64,000 nucleotides of DNA, from assembly GCA_023168345.1 (NCBI GenBank), contig AP025689.1, positions 3,678,001-3,742,000 on the forward strand. Reading direction: 5' to 3'. The translations under genes and the position numbers were made by a program. The stretch comes from Lysinibacillus sp. PLM2 (GTDB lineage Bacteria > Bacillota > Bacilli > Bacillales_A > Planococcaceae). The notes beneath the pieces are model-generated. The model ran no database searches, had not been told where the DNA came from, and saw only the letters and a list, made by a program, of their open reading frames with translations. This document shows positions 35,630 to 44,297 of this stretch, one piece after another (within the stretch, counting starts at the first letter, position 1; each line of letters begins with the position of its first letter).

Positions 35630-35677
35630 CTAGTGAGATGTATGCTTTTCTTGAAGGTGCTTCGGCGGGTAGTTCAT
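35630..35677 (-). CDS. Candidate 15-aa peptide with near-perfect ribosome binding site
   Basis: ATG with AGGAGGGA 5 nt upstream; the whole product is MNYPPKHLQEKHTSH, basic and His-rich. It lies 64 bp after the 50-aa ORF and about 65 bp before a strong terminator. No family known. The binding site is one of the best in the window, which argues for translation. Confidence 0.4.
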   Translation of the reverse strand: MNYPPKHLQEKHTSH

Positions 35678-35741
35678 GACAATCCCTCCTGAATTCATAT
35701 CGGATAAAGTGAATTAGTGATTCACAAAATCCTAAATGATG

Positions 35742-35894
35742 TTACCAGTGTCTTGCTTTCGCATTTATTCTCAGTATTTGGGTATTTAGAGGAACCTCTG
35801 TTTTACCATTTACTAGAGATTTTTGTAGCTTCGGCTTAGACCAGTTTCGGCTTAGCTTTTGAGCTTTTGGATTGAAATCTCCTGGACCACTCAA
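35742..35894 (-). CDS. Candidate 50-aa basic small protein
   Basis: TTG start with GAGAGGTGAG 6 nt upstream. The product begins MSGPGDFNPKAQKLSRNWSK, is rich in Lys, Arg and Asn, has two Trp, and ends AKARHW. There is no membrane segment, so it is probably a cytoplasmic nucleic-acid-binding or structural peptide. It and the 15-aa ORF would form a short transcript closed by the terminator at 35535. A SigE/SigK-like CATACT box about 75 bp upstream of the start hints at a sporulation promoter, but weakly. I do not recognise the family. Confidence 0.5.
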   Translation of the reverse strand: MSGPGDFNPKAQKLSRNWSKPKLQKSLVNGKTEVPLNTQILRINAKARHW

Positions 35895-36036
35895 GTGTAG
35901 CTCACCTCTCATCATTATTGGATTCCTTTGTGAAACCGATTTTAGTATGAGTAATCAATACTAACTTATTCCTCTTAATTTAAGATCCAAATTAAAGGTA
36001 TATATCATCTATCATGCATAACGTTTTTAACGTTGG

Positions 36037-36081
36037 AGAAAAATATAACCAGCTTGTATCATTTAACAAGCTGGTTATATT
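36037..36081 (-). terminator. Terminator of the ugtP-ltaA operon
   Basis: Perfect 16-bp stem AATATAACCAGCTTGT/ACAAGCTGGTTATATT with an 8-nt loop and T5; its promoter-proximal arm overlaps the ltaA stop codon. Confidence 0.93.
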
Positions 36082-37252
36082 ATCCGTTTGCTTTAATCTC
36101 TCTCTTTTGGTTTCTTAGCAAGTAAAAGAAATAGAATAAAGCAGCTATTCCAAAGATAGTGGCACTACCTTGAATTGTTGTTAAAGTTTGATAAGAATCA
36201 GCTAAGACACTTCCGATCGTTGGGCCAATCATTACACCAAACCCTTGGATACTTGAGAAAATACCCCAACCGACTGCTTTTAATGATTCTGGGATATATG
36301 CTGCTACAAAGGAATTCCAAGCTGGTAAAAATAGTGCATAAAATACACCTAATATAACTACAACCGTAATAATTACTGCTAAACCTGGCTTTGTTCCAAG
36401 CGCAAATAATGCAGTAGCAAAAATAACAAACCCTATGATACATAGAATAACTTTATTCTGAATATTATCAACCAGTTTACCAAGTGGAAACAGTGCAACT
36501 ACTAGACTTGCTCCACCTATTAATATCAATAATGTATACTGATTTGTTGTAAGATGTAAATCATTCTTTGCGAAAACAGGAAGAATCGGTATTAGCATCC
36601 CCATTCCAATCCCTTGGAAAAGGATACCTGGTACAACGACTTTACTTTTGCTTACTAGCTCTTTTGTAATATTCCACTGTTTTTTAACATCTATCTTTTC
36701 CACACAAATATTTCCAGTATTCACGATAGTATACATGAGCCACGCTACTATTGTTAACCCTGGAAGTAACCATAACAAATTATCTATATTAAACTGCATT
36801 AAATAGTTCAACGTAACGTAGCCCGAGCCTAGACCTAGCAACCATCCAAGATAAACAACACTAATTCGTTGGCCTCTTTTTTCGCCTGCCGCCTTCGTAA
36901 GTAAGTAAATCCATATCGGACATGATGCAATACCTGAAAATAAAGCACTAATAATCAAAGTAAAGCTATTTGGCCATAAAGTAAACATACTCAAACTTAC
37001 TGTTAGTACAAGGAAGCTTAGATGGAGCACTCGATTACTACCTAAGTTTTCTATAACATATCCCATGACAAAATTTGCAAATGTATCACCTATAAAGTGA
37101 ATTGAAATTGCTACTCCGACAATCGCTAATGATATTCCAATTGGATTAATGGTTAAACTCGGAAGATAACTTATTACATAAGCGCCTCTAACAAATTCAA
37201 CTAATACTAATGGAATAATTAGTAGATAGAATTCATATTTAAGAGATTTCAT
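36080..37252 (-). CDS. ltaA: LtaA-like MFS glycolipid flippase, 390 aa
   Basis: Twelve membrane helices. Sequence landmarks shared with Staphylococcus aureus LtaA, as I remember it, include FVRGAYVISYLPSL, SIHFIGDTFANFVMGY, YLGWLLGLGSG, LFLPAWNSFVAAYIPES and SSIQGFGVMIGP. LtaA moves the gentiobiosyl-diacylglycerol anchor of lipoteichoic acid across the membrane. The gene begins 3 bp after the ugtP-like gene, as in the staphylococcal ypfP-ltaA operon, so a joint role in lipoteichoic-acid anchor supply is well supported. The ATG is preceded by AGGATAA inside the ugtP end. Confidence 0.85.
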   Translation of the reverse strand: MKSLKYEFYLLIIPLVLVEFVRGAYVISYLPSLTINPIGISLAIVGVAISIHFIGDTFANFVMGYVIENLGSNRVLHLSFLVLTVSLSMFTLWPNSFTLIISALFSGIASCPIWIYLLTKAAGEKRGQRISVVYLGWLLGLGSGYVTLNYLMQFNIDNLLWLLPGLTIVAWLMYTIVNTGNICVEKIDVKKQWNITKELVSKSKVVVPGILFQGIGMGMLIPILPVFAKNDLHLTTNQYTLLILIGGASLVVALFPLGKLVDNIQNKVILCIIGFVIFATALFALGTKPGLAVIITVVVILGVFYALFLPAWNSFVAAYIPESLKAVGWGIFSSIQGFGVMIGPTIGSVLADSYQTLTTIQGSATIFGIAALFYFFYLLRNQKREIKANG

Positions 37253-37255
37253 AAA

Positions 37256-38407
37256 TTACACTATTATCCTGTTCATTTTTTCTTTATCAGAGTATAAAGC
37301 GATGTCTAAAACATCCTGACATATTACCTCTGAAGAATTTTCGTTGTATAGAGCTTTCATACTCTTTTTCATGCTGAGACGTAACTCCTCATCTTCTAAT
37401 AAGTTTAGGATACTTTCTAGTAAGAGTGATGGACGCTCTACTTGGATTGCTGCGCCTTTACTTTCAAAGAAAAGAGCATTTTCTTTTTCTTGACCAGGAA
37501 CTGGACGATACAGAATTAATGGCACCTGAACTGCTAATGCCTCACTTAAAGTGATGCCTCCTGGCTTTGTTACCATCACAGTAGCCATTTTCATTAACTC
37601 ATCCATTTTATTCGTATAGCCAAAAATCACTACGTTTTTATTTCCAACAAACCTTGTTTCCAAAGTATTTTTCAACTCTTCGTTCTTACCACAAACAACC
37701 ATTATCTGATTACGGTTTCCATCTAACAATTTATTCATTGTTTCATCAAAATCTTTTAAAACACCATAAGCACCAGCAGCAATTAATACAACGGGACGAC
37801 TGCTATCTAATTGATATGCATCAAATAACGCTTGTTTATCGTACTCTTCCTCAAAAATTGAGTCGATTGGAATACCAGAAACTTTTATTTGTTCACATGA
37901 GAAACCTTGATTCATTAAGTCACATTTCAATTGTTCCGTCGCTACATAATATCGGTCAACCTCTTCGTGAATCCAATTTTTATGTGCATAGTAATCAGTT
38001 ACAACATGAACAATCGGAATTTGTGCTCCTGTTCTTTTTCTGAATTCAGGTACTACTAGCATCGGGAACGTATTGACAATAATATCAGGCTTTACTTCAT
38101 CAACTAGTTGTTTCATGGTACTCATACCGTATTTATTAAGGAAATCATACGAAACAATCCTTTTATTTTTACTTCCTCCGTAATAAAGGAAACCATAAAT
38201 CTTTTTACCATAAGTAAAACTTTTTATATATAAATATTTGGAAGCTTTCGTTAGGATTGGATGGGAGGCTAAGTATAAATCGGACTCCACTATATTGTCT
38301 TGATCCACCCCTAGTTTCAAGAACATATCTTTTAAGGTTTTTGTCACCTTTAAATGACCATTGCCATAGCTACCTGTTAATAACAAGATTTTCGGGTTCC
38401 ATGTCAT
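37256..38407 (-). CDS. ugtP: Diacylglycerol glucosyltransferase, UgtP/YpfP-like, 383 aa
   Basis: A GT28/MGDG-synthase-type glycosyltransferase. The N-terminal domain has LLTGSYGNGHLKVTKTL and HVVTDYYAHKNW; the C-terminal donor domain has GIPIDSIFEE, VTKPGGITLSEALAVQVPLI and RPVPGQEKENA, the UDP-sugar binding segment. UgtP adds glucose units to diacylglycerol to make glycolipid, the anchor of lipoteichoic acid, and in B. subtilis also links growth rate to cell division. I start at ATG 38407; the GTG nine bases upstream is part of the AAAGGTG binding site. It is coupled to ltaA. Confidence 0.92.
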   Translation of the reverse strand: MTWNPKILLLTGSYGNGHLKVTKTLKDMFLKLGVDQDNIVESDLYLASHPILTKASKYLYIKSFTYGKKIYGFLYYGGSKNKRIVSYDFLNKYGMSTMKQLVDEVKPDIIVNTFPMLVVPEFRKRTGAQIPIVHVVTDYYAHKNWIHEEVDRYYVATEQLKCDLMNQGFSCEQIKVSGIPIDSIFEEEYDKQALFDAYQLDSSRPVVLIAAGAYGVLKDFDETMNKLLDGNRNQIMVVCGKNEELKNTLETRFVGNKNVVIFGYTNKMDELMKMATVMVTKPGGITLSEALAVQVPLILYRPVPGQEKENALFFESKGAAIQVERPSLLLESILNLLEDEELRLSMKKSMKALYNENSSEVICQDVLDIALYSDKEKMNRIIV

Positions 38408-38721
38408 GTTTGTCACCTTTTATCACCTTCGTTAAAATATATATCTATAAAAGAATACATTGCAATTATTAACCAATTATAAAATAAACATTAAGTTTAA
38501 GATTAAGATTTGCAAAACAACCCCCTATTTTTCAAAATAAAGGTAAATGCATCTTATAATTCTTTATTATATGTGATAAATGCATTTTAAGTATAGTACT
38601 TTTTTATAAGTGTAACATTCACACTACATCATTTCATCCATTAAAATTTATCTTACTATCTGGTATTATACTTCAATGGGTAAATATTCAAAATTCTAGC
38701 CCTCATTATTTTAAAATAACA
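38408..38721. other. Intergenic region without a gene
   Basis: About 310 bp of very AT-rich DNA between the ugtP start and the terminator of the next gene. It should contain the ugtP promoter on the minus strand, but I cannot pick a clear -35/-10 pair. No ORF with a binding site and no notable repeat. Confidence 0.5.
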
Positions 38722-38769
38722 TATAAAATGAGAGCGCTTAACTGCTAGGTAACAGTTGAACCCTCTCAT
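38722..38769 (-). terminator. Terminator of the pyridoxamine-oxidase-like gene
   Basis: ATGAGAG/CTCTCAT with inner AACTG/CAGTT pairing; TTTTA tail on the minus strand. Confidence 0.75.
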
Positions 38770-38778
38770 CTCTAACTT

Positions 38779-39279
38779 TTAATGGCTAAAAGCTTCACTA
38801 TATTTTCCAGTCATTTTTTCAATTTCAATTTCAAAGAGTTCTGTTTTCGGAAGTGCTGGATAGCCACCCTTTTCGAATTGCCAATTAGGGTCTCCATATT
38901 TTTTCCAAAGCTGATCATAGAACCATTCTTTCTTTGAATCCTCTGTTATATGTTGAATCGTCCCAAAAATGACGACACTCGTATATGCTAATGCAGATTG
39001 ACAAGCATATTTTTTCCCCGGAATGATTTGCCCCATTTCACAAACTTCAACAGATACTTTTTGATTATTTTTAACGTTTGTCCAAAAGTGACTTTCTCTC
39101 AAGTTCCCTATATGTATATATAGTTTAGATCCACCTTCATATACGTATACAAACGGAATAACATATGGATATCCGTCTTCCCCGACACTTGCAACATGTG
39201 CCACTTGCGCCTTCATTAAAAAATGCTCTGTATCTTCTACTGAGAATTCTCTTTTTTTATTGTTCATTATCCCTTTCAT
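38779..39279 (-). CDS. Pyridoxamine 5'-phosphate oxidase-fold flavoprotein, 166 aa
   Basis: The split-barrel FMN-binding fold is suggested by AQVAHVASVGEDGYPYVIPFVYVYEGGS (cited in part), SKLYIHIGNLRESHFWTNVKNNQKVSVEV, and TSVVIFGTIQHI. It falls near the NimA-like or general stress type members of the family, small soluble FMN proteins with reductase or heme-binding roles. I start at ATG 39279 (AAAGGAG 9 nt upstream). Monocistronic with its own terminator. Substrate unknown. Confidence 0.83.
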   Translation of the reverse strand: MKGIMNNKKREFSVEDTEHFLMKAQVAHVASVGEDGYPYVIPFVYVYEGGSKLYIHIGNLRESHFWTNVKNNQKVSVEVCEMGQIIPGKKYACQSALAYTSVVIFGTIQHITEDSKKEWFYDQLWKKYGDPNWQFEKGGYPALPKTELFEIEIEKMTGKYSEAFSH

Positions 39280-39435
39280 AAATCCCATCTCCTTTATAAA
39301 TATATATTCTAAATACATCTTTTAATTTCCTTTCTATTTTCGAAATTTTTTCATTTACATATGTTGGTTGTTGATATTTCTAAATTTCTTAAATTATGAT
39401 AAAATTGTCTTGATTAATTGTAGGGGGTTAGGTTA

Positions 39436-39663
39436 ATGGGAAGCAAAGTACAAAAATTAGATGCAAAAGTAGTGCCAGAGCGTTTAGAAGAAGCTTTAGT
39501 TATTCGTGATCGTTTAATTCTTCAGTTAATTATTAATGTTCTAGATGAAAAACAAGTTTTAGAACGCCACATTGTTAAAGAACGTGTAGCAAATTTAATT
39601 GAACTTTCTGATCATGATGCAGACTTAAAAGAAACATTACATGCATTAGTTAACAAAATTTAA
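39436..39663 (+). CDS. Hypothetical protein, 75 aa
   Basis: A short, highly charged, helical protein (RLEEALVIRDRLILQLIINVL; LERHIVKERVANLIEL) with no membrane segment. I do not recognise the family. It is supported by a GGGGGTTAGG binding region before the ATG and a strong terminator 17 bp after the stop, so it is a single-gene unit. Function unknown. Confidence 0.75.
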   Translation: MGSKVQKLDAKVVPERLEEALVIRDRLILQLIINVLDEKQVLERHIVKERVANLIELSDHDADLKETLHALVNKI

Positions 39664-39676
39664 GATTACTTAATCG

Positions 39677-39718
39677 AAAAAGATGTACATAGATTTTATA
39701 TATGTACATCTTTTTTTC
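39677..39718 (+). terminator. Terminator of the 75-aa gene
   Basis: AAAGATGTACATA pairs with TATGTACATCTTT, followed by T residues. Confidence 0.88.
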
Positions 39719-39756
39719 TAATCTAACCTATTTCATAACTGAAAAAGGAGGGTAAT

Positions 39757-40323
39757 ATGAAGATTGTTGCATTTATTGGTAGCTCTCGGCCAAATGGAAA
39801 TACGGAAGTTTTAACGGATGTGCTTTTAGAAAACATAAATGTTAGAAAGGTATATTTAAAGGATTTAACGATTAAACCTATTGAGGATATGCGTCATACA
39901 GAAGAAGGGTTTCCTATTGTAGATGATGATTATGATTTAATCCTAGATGCGATTTTGGAAAGCGATATGCTTGTTTTTTCTACGCCAATTTATTGGTATA
40001 GTGCAACAGGCCTGATGAAAAATATGATTGACCGTATTAGTCAAGCCATTCGAGATCAACGGTATCCAAATTTAAAGGAACATCTTAAAACAGTTGAGAC
40101 GTTTGTCGTTGCAGTTGGTGGAGATAATCCCCGAATTAAAGGTTTACCATTGATTCAGCAGTTTAAATATACGTTTGATTTTTTAAATATGCCTTTTACG
40201 GGATATGTAATAGGAAGAGCGAGTAAGCCCAAGGAAATTTTGCAGGATAAAGTCGCTTTATCCCAAGCTCGATTAATGAATGAGCAAATTAAGAAGCTCA
40301 TACAATCTAGGGAGCAAAGTTAA
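39757..40323 (+). CDS. NAD(P)H-dependent FMN reductase, flavodoxin fold, 188 aa
   Basis: The N-terminal flavin phosphate loop is FIGSSRPNGNTEVL, and the second FMN contact is STPIYWYSATGLMKNMIDRI. This is the pattern of the NADPH-dependent FMN reductase/iron-sulfur flavoprotein-like family. It would reduce FMN or quinones in the cytoplasm. The ATG has AAGGAGG 6 nt upstream and a perfect terminator follows. Physiological partner unknown. Confidence 0.87.
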   Translation: MKIVAFIGSSRPNGNTEVLTDVLLENINVRKVYLKDLTIKPIEDMRHTEEGFPIVDDDYDLILDAILESDMLVFSTPIYWYSATGLMKNMIDRISQAIRDQRYPNLKEHLKTVETFVVAVGGDNPRIKGLPLIQQFKYTFDFLNMPFTGYVIGRASKPKEILQDKVALSQARLMNEQIKKLIQSREQS

Positions 40324-40334
40324 TATCGTCATAT

Positions 40335-40376
40335 AAAAACCTTTAACTTTTCATTTCAGGAGTTAAAGGTTTTATT
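40335..40376 (+). terminator. Terminator of the FMN reductase gene
   Basis: AAAACCTTTAACT/AGTTAAAGGTTTT, 13 bp, with a 12-nt loop and a T-rich tail. Confidence 0.88.
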
Positions 40377-40661
40377 CTGTAAAAAGTATTCTATATGGCC
40401 TATTTTCTCTATATAAATGGGAAAACAAAAGGAACAAAGTAAACAAGATTGTGAGTATAGTGTATTTTACTAACAGATTGATTGTTGTTTAAAAGCGAAA
40501 ACTCTATTGTAATGGCCGTTTAGACATTCTACAACTGGCGTTTTGTCTTTGTATAAATGGTTTATTAAGGTTATATTGTAAATTCCCATTTTATATAATA
40601 ATTTCTATTGGACAATCATACACTTTGTTAAGTTTAAACTGAGAAAGTGGAGGTTAATCCT
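40377..40661. other. Intergenic region upstream of yqhV-like gene
   Basis: AT-rich; a TATAAT box near 40600 may be the -10 of the following gene, without a convincing -35. No ORF, hairpin or repeat that I can support. Confidence 0.4.
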
Positions 40662-40925
40662 TTGGGAAGTGCATTGTTATATATGGTATTATTACGTATT
40701 TTATCAGGAAGTATTGATATTGCAGCTGCAGGACTCATGTATAAATTTCAGAGCTTAGAAAAGGCTTTAACAATTAATACGATGCTTGCTTTAGTCGGAC
40801 CTACAGCAATGATTATTACAACAAGTATAGGTGTAGCAGGACTAGGTGATCGTATATCACTCGGGAAAATTATTTGTTTATTTAGTGGTATTGTTCTAAT
40901 TTTAATCAGTATGCGTATGAAGTAA
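40662..40925 (+). CDS. yqhV: DUF2619 membrane protein, YqhV-like, 87 aa
   Basis: Three hydrophobic segments with the YqhV pattern: LLRILSGSIDIAAAGLM, NTMLALVGPTAMIITTSIGVAGL and KIICLFSGIVLILI. YqhV is a small membrane protein encoded near the spoIIIA genes in B. subtilis; its function is unknown. I start at TTG 40662, with GGAGG 8 nt upstream, rather than at the GTG 15 bases earlier that overlaps the site. Here it is isolated from sporulation genes. Confidence 0.8.
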   Translation: MGSALLYMVLLRILSGSIDIAAAGLMYKFQSLEKALTINTMLALVGPTAMIITTSIGVAGLGDRISLGKIICLFSGIVLILISMRMK

Positions 40926-41008
40926 TTTAGAGTAATTTTAGATTTATATGCAAAACTCTGTGCGGCCAGCACCTTCGAAAACGATCTTTCATTCGCCTAA
41001 TAAAATAA

Positions 41009-41971
41009 TTACTTAAACCAACCTCTACGCCAAAACCAAAGAAGCATCGCTACACCTATAAACCCCATTAAACCTAGTGATAAAAAGTAGCCATATTCCC
41101 ATGTTAACTCTGGAATGTTTTCGAAATTCATTCCATAAATACCTGCGATAAATGTTAAAGGTGCAAAAATAGATGTAATAATCGTTAGCATTTTCATTAC
41201 ATTGTTCGTTTGATGAGAGTTTAAAGATAAATAACTATCCCGAATATCTGCTGTTACTTCTCTATTCGTCATAACCATCTCAGATAGCTTTAGCAAATGG
41301 TCATATATATCATTAAAATATTCTTTTCTTTCTTCAATCCGGTTTAAATTCAAATGATGTGAATTTAACATACGATAAAGCAAGTCACGCATCGGATTAA
41401 CGATATGCAGTAGATTTAAAAGCATATTTCTTGTCTCAAATAATTCATCCATTAATTGATTCATTGACTTATTTTCTGTTCTTTTTATCATGGATTCTAA
41501 CTCATCTTCTATCTTATAGACGATTGGGAAATAATTATCGACGATTTTATCCAGGACTTCATAAAATACATAATATGGATCCCATTTTTCAAGTCTTTCT
41601 TGAGCTAATAACATACTCCAAACTTTATTTACTTCAATAGAAGGATTTTTATGAAATGTAACAATGTATTTTTCACTTATGAAAAAATCTACTTCATCTT
41701 TAATTATCTCGTTTTCTTCTTCGTGAACCGTATGTGTGACAAAAAATGTATACTCCCTATAATAATCTAATTTCGAGCGTTGAAATTCTTGTACACAGTC
41801 CTCGATGGCTAAAGGATGGAAATGAAAGGTGTCAGATAAAAGTTTTATTTCCTCCTCTGTTGGTTCACTAAAATCTACCCAATACCATTTAAAGGACATT
41901 AAGTCGATGTTTGTGGTGAACGTGTTTTTTTCAACATGATCTTCATTTGTTATGCCAATGAAATTGATCAT
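41009..41971 (-). CDS. CorA-type magnesium/divalent cation channel, 320 aa
   Basis: A large cytoplasmic N-terminal domain is followed by two C-terminal membrane helices. The selectivity motif GMN appears in IYGMNFENIPEL near residue 285, and the acidic segment and basic tail (WFWRRGWFK) are typical. Length fits B. subtilis YfjQ. CorA proteins form pentameric Mg2+/Co2+ channels in the membrane. The start ATG has AAGGAAG upstream. Monocistronic; no M-box or other Mg2+ riboswitch is seen upstream. Confidence 0.93.
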   Translation of the reverse strand: MINFIGITNEDHVEKNTFTTNIDLMSFKWYWVDFSEPTEEEIKLLSDTFHFHPLAIEDCVQEFQRSKLDYYREYTFFVTHTVHEEENEIIKDEVDFFISEKYIVTFHKNPSIEVNKVWSMLLAQERLEKWDPYYVFYEVLDKIVDNYFPIVYKIEDELESMIKRTENKSMNQLMDELFETRNMLLNLLHIVNPMRDLLYRMLNSHHLNLNRIEERKEYFNDIYDHLLKLSEMVMTNREVTADIRDSYLSLNSHQTNNVMKMLTIITSIFAPLTFIAGIYGMNFENIPELTWEYGYFLSLGLMGFIGVAMLLWFWRRGWFK

Positions 41972-42078
41972 TATTTTACTTCCTTCTTTTTTGTAATTAT
42001 TTTAATTCTTATAAAGCTTATTATTTGTTGAAGAGGTGCCTTTTACGCATTAAATATTTGGTCAACTTTCAGAATCAA

Positions 42079-42122
42079 TAAAGGAGTATCAAAATCCATA
42101 TAAGGTTTTGATACTCCTTTTA
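42079..42122 (-). terminator. Terminator of the second betaine ABC operon
   Basis: Perfect 15-bp stem AAAGGAGTATCAAAA/TTTTGATACTCCTTT. Confidence 0.88.
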
Positions 42123-42147
42123 TTTTGATTAACCAAAGCTTTTGCTT

Positions 42148-43380
42148 TTAAGTAATTACTTCAACTTCCTTAACGGCCTCTATTTCTTCATTTTCGACCG
42201 TGTTATCACTAATTAAACTTGCGAGCACATGTACTCTTAAGATAATTCCTTGTATCTGTTCCTCTTCATTTACGACCACTAGAGGATATTTTGACTCTAA
42301 CGCATATTGAATAATGTCTTGTACATAGTCTTCTGGTCGGACGGTTTTAACATTTGTGGATAACACATCCCCCAGTAATTTTTTCTGTTTTATTCCATCA
42401 ATAGCTCTGTCTATCGTAATCATTCCTTGAAGCTGTTGATTTCGGTTTGTGACAAATGCACTGGAAATACCATTCTCACGCATGACCTTTACGGCAACAT
42501 TTAGACCTTCTTCTAAAGATACAAGCCCGTATGGATTTACCATGATATTTTCTGCCTTCAAAATTTTAGACCGATCAATATCACGTATGAAGTCTGTAAT
42601 ATAGTCATTTGCAGGCTCCTCCAAAATTTCTTCAGGAGTTCCAATTTGTTCAACCATGCCATCCTTCATAACGGCAACTCGATCACCAATTCTAAACGCC
42701 TCGTTCACATCGTGGGTAATAAAGATAATCGTTTTTTTAAGACGATTTTGCAAGTCGAGTAATTCTAGTTGCATTTCTCTACGAATCAGTGGATCAAGGG
42801 CACTAAACGGCTCATCCATTAGTAATATGTCTGGATCATTTGCAAGAGCTCTTGCAATACCAACTCGTTGTCTCATACCTCCAGAAAGTTCGTCTGGAAA
42901 CTTATGCTCATAACCCTTTAGCCCGACAATCTCCAGCTGTTTTTGAGCAATGTCATAGCGCTCTTCTTTCGTTAAACCGCGAATTTCAAGACCATATGCA
43001 ATGTTCTCTAATACTGTACGATGACTAAACAAACCAAAATGCTGGAAAACCATCGCTATTTTTTTCTGACGGAATTCTTTTAATTGGGTGCGGCTATATT
43101 CAACAATATTTTCCCCATCAACATAGATGGCACCTGATGTTGGCTTATTCAATAAATTCAAACAACGAATTAATGAAGACTTACCACTTCCCGACAGTCC
43201 CATAATTACAAAGGTTTCACCTTCCATAACCTCCATGGAGGCATTGAAAACCCCGACTGTATGACCTGTCTTTTTCAAAATTTCGTCTTTAGTCATTCCT
43301 TTTTCTACTAAAGGAATGACTTTTTTTGGTCTTGGGCCAAAAATTTTCGTGACACTATCAATCTTTATTTTTAATGTCAT
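42148..43380 (-). CDS. Glycine betaine/proline ABC transporter, ATPase with CBS pair (second copy)
   Basis: 410 aa. Walker [12 protein letters not shown], signature LSGGMRQRVGIARAL, Walker B LLMDEPFSALDPL, then two CBS domains (AENIMVNPYGLVS; VLSTNVKTVRPEDYVQ). It resembles OpuAA at 12085-13293 throughout but is clearly diverged. It is the last gene of a binding protein-permease-ATPase operon, reverse of the OpuA order. Its start overlaps the permease stop by 4 bp (ATGA). It powers import of betaine or a related osmolyte, and the CBS pair may be regulatory. Confidence 0.93.
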   Translation of the reverse strand: MTLKIKIDSVTKIFGPRPKKVIPLVEKGMTKDEILKKTGHTVGVFNASMEVMEGETFVIMGLSGSGKSSLIRCLNLLNKPTSGAIYVDGENIVEYSRTQLKEFRQKKIAMVFQHFGLFSHRTVLENIAYGLEIRGLTKEERYDIAQKQLEIVGLKGYEHKFPDELSGGMRQRVGIARALANDPDILLMDEPFSALDPLIRREMQLELLDLQNRLKKTIIFITHDVNEAFRIGDRVAVMKDGMVEQIGTPEEILEEPANDYITDFIRDIDRSKILKAENIMVNPYGLVSLEEGLNVAVKVMRENGISSAFVTNRNQQLQGMITIDRAIDGIKQKKLLGDVLSTNVKTVRPEDYVQDIIQYALESKYPLVVVNEEEQIQGIILRVHVLASLISDNTVENEEIEAVKEVEVIT

Positions 43381-44237
43381 GCGAAATTCCTCCTTTGCCT
43401 TTGAAGACGATTCGCAATGCCATCTGTAACACGATCAATAATGATTGCTAAAAATACAATACTAATCCCTGCTTCAAAACCTAAAGATATATCAATTCGA
43501 TTAATAGCGTATAATACACGTTCTCCTAATCCTTGCGCTCCAACCATAGAGCCAACAACAGCCATCGCTAAAGCCATCATAGTAGTTTGGTTAACACCGG
43601 CCATAATTGTTGGTAGTGCTTGTGGCAGTTGAACTTTCGTGAGCATTTGTAAATGAGAAGAACCAAAAGATTGAGCTGATTCAATTACTTCCTTATCAAC
43701 ATTGCGTAACCCTAACTCCGTTAAACGGATGACAGGAGGAAGTGCATAAATAATCGTAGCAATTACTGCTGGGACATTTCCTAATGGGAAGAAAAAGATG
43801 ACAGGAATAAGATATACGAAACTTGGCATTGTTTGCATTGCGTCAAGAATTGGCCGCATTATAACGGACATAGTTTTACTGAATGCCATACCGATTCCTA
43901 ATGGAATTCCTATTAAAAGGGATAATACGACAGATATTAAAACAACAGATATAGTCGTAATAGTTTCCGGCCATAGTTCAAAGGTTCCTATTAAAAACAT
44001 GAAAAAAGCATAGAGTACACCACTATATAAACTTTTAAAATACCAGCCTATAGCAAAGATAATCATAATTAAAATCCACCACGGTATTGCCAATAGTCCA
44101 GTTTCTAACCACTTGATTAACGAAGATGCAATAACAAATATGAAGTCAAAGAAGCGTTCAAAATTATTTGCCAAAAAATCAATAAATGCTGCAACACCAT
44201 CTCCGATTGGTATTCGAATATTGAAAAAATCGTCCAT
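43377..44237 (-). CDS. Glycine betaine/proline ABC transporter, permease (second copy)
   Basis: 286 aa with a soluble N-terminal part (1-45, IPIGDGVAAFIDFL) and about six to seven membrane helices. The coupling loop [20 protein letters not shown] carries the EAA-like pattern. The only usable start is ATG 44237, since an in-frame TGA closes the frame 30 bases upstream. AGGTGA lies 30 nt ahead of the ATG, but a hairpin between them reduces the effective distance to 8 nt (see the separate entry). Partner of the ATPase and binding protein on either side. Confidence 0.92.
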   Translation of the reverse strand: MDDFFNIRIPIGDGVAAFIDFLANNFERFFDFIFVIASSLIKWLETGLLAIPWWILIMIIFAIGWYFKSLYSGVLYAFFMFLIGTFELWPETITTISVVLISVVLSLLIGIPLGIGMAFSKTMSVIMRPILDAMQTMPSFVYLIPVIFFFPLGNVPAVIATIIYALPPVIRLTELGLRNVDKEVIESAQSFGSSHLQMLTKVQLPQALPTIMAGVNQTTMMALAMAVVGSMVGAQGLGERVLYAINRIDISLGFEAGISIVFLAIIIDRVTDGIANRLQRQRRNFA

Positions 44238-44273
44238 ATTTACAGACTGCCTATTATCGCAGTCTATTCACCT
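44238..44273 (-). promoter_or_regulatory. Shine-Dalgarno sequence bridged to the permease start by a hairpin
   Basis: On the minus strand: AGGTGA (44268-44273), two bases, the 7-bp hairpin AGACTGC/GCAGTCT (44244-44265, 8-nt loop), six bases, then ATG. With the hairpin folded, the spacing is 8 nt. It may also slow decay or lower translation of permease relative to binding protein. Confidence 0.5.
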
Positions 44274-44297
44274 CACAATTTGGAGTTTGATTAACTA

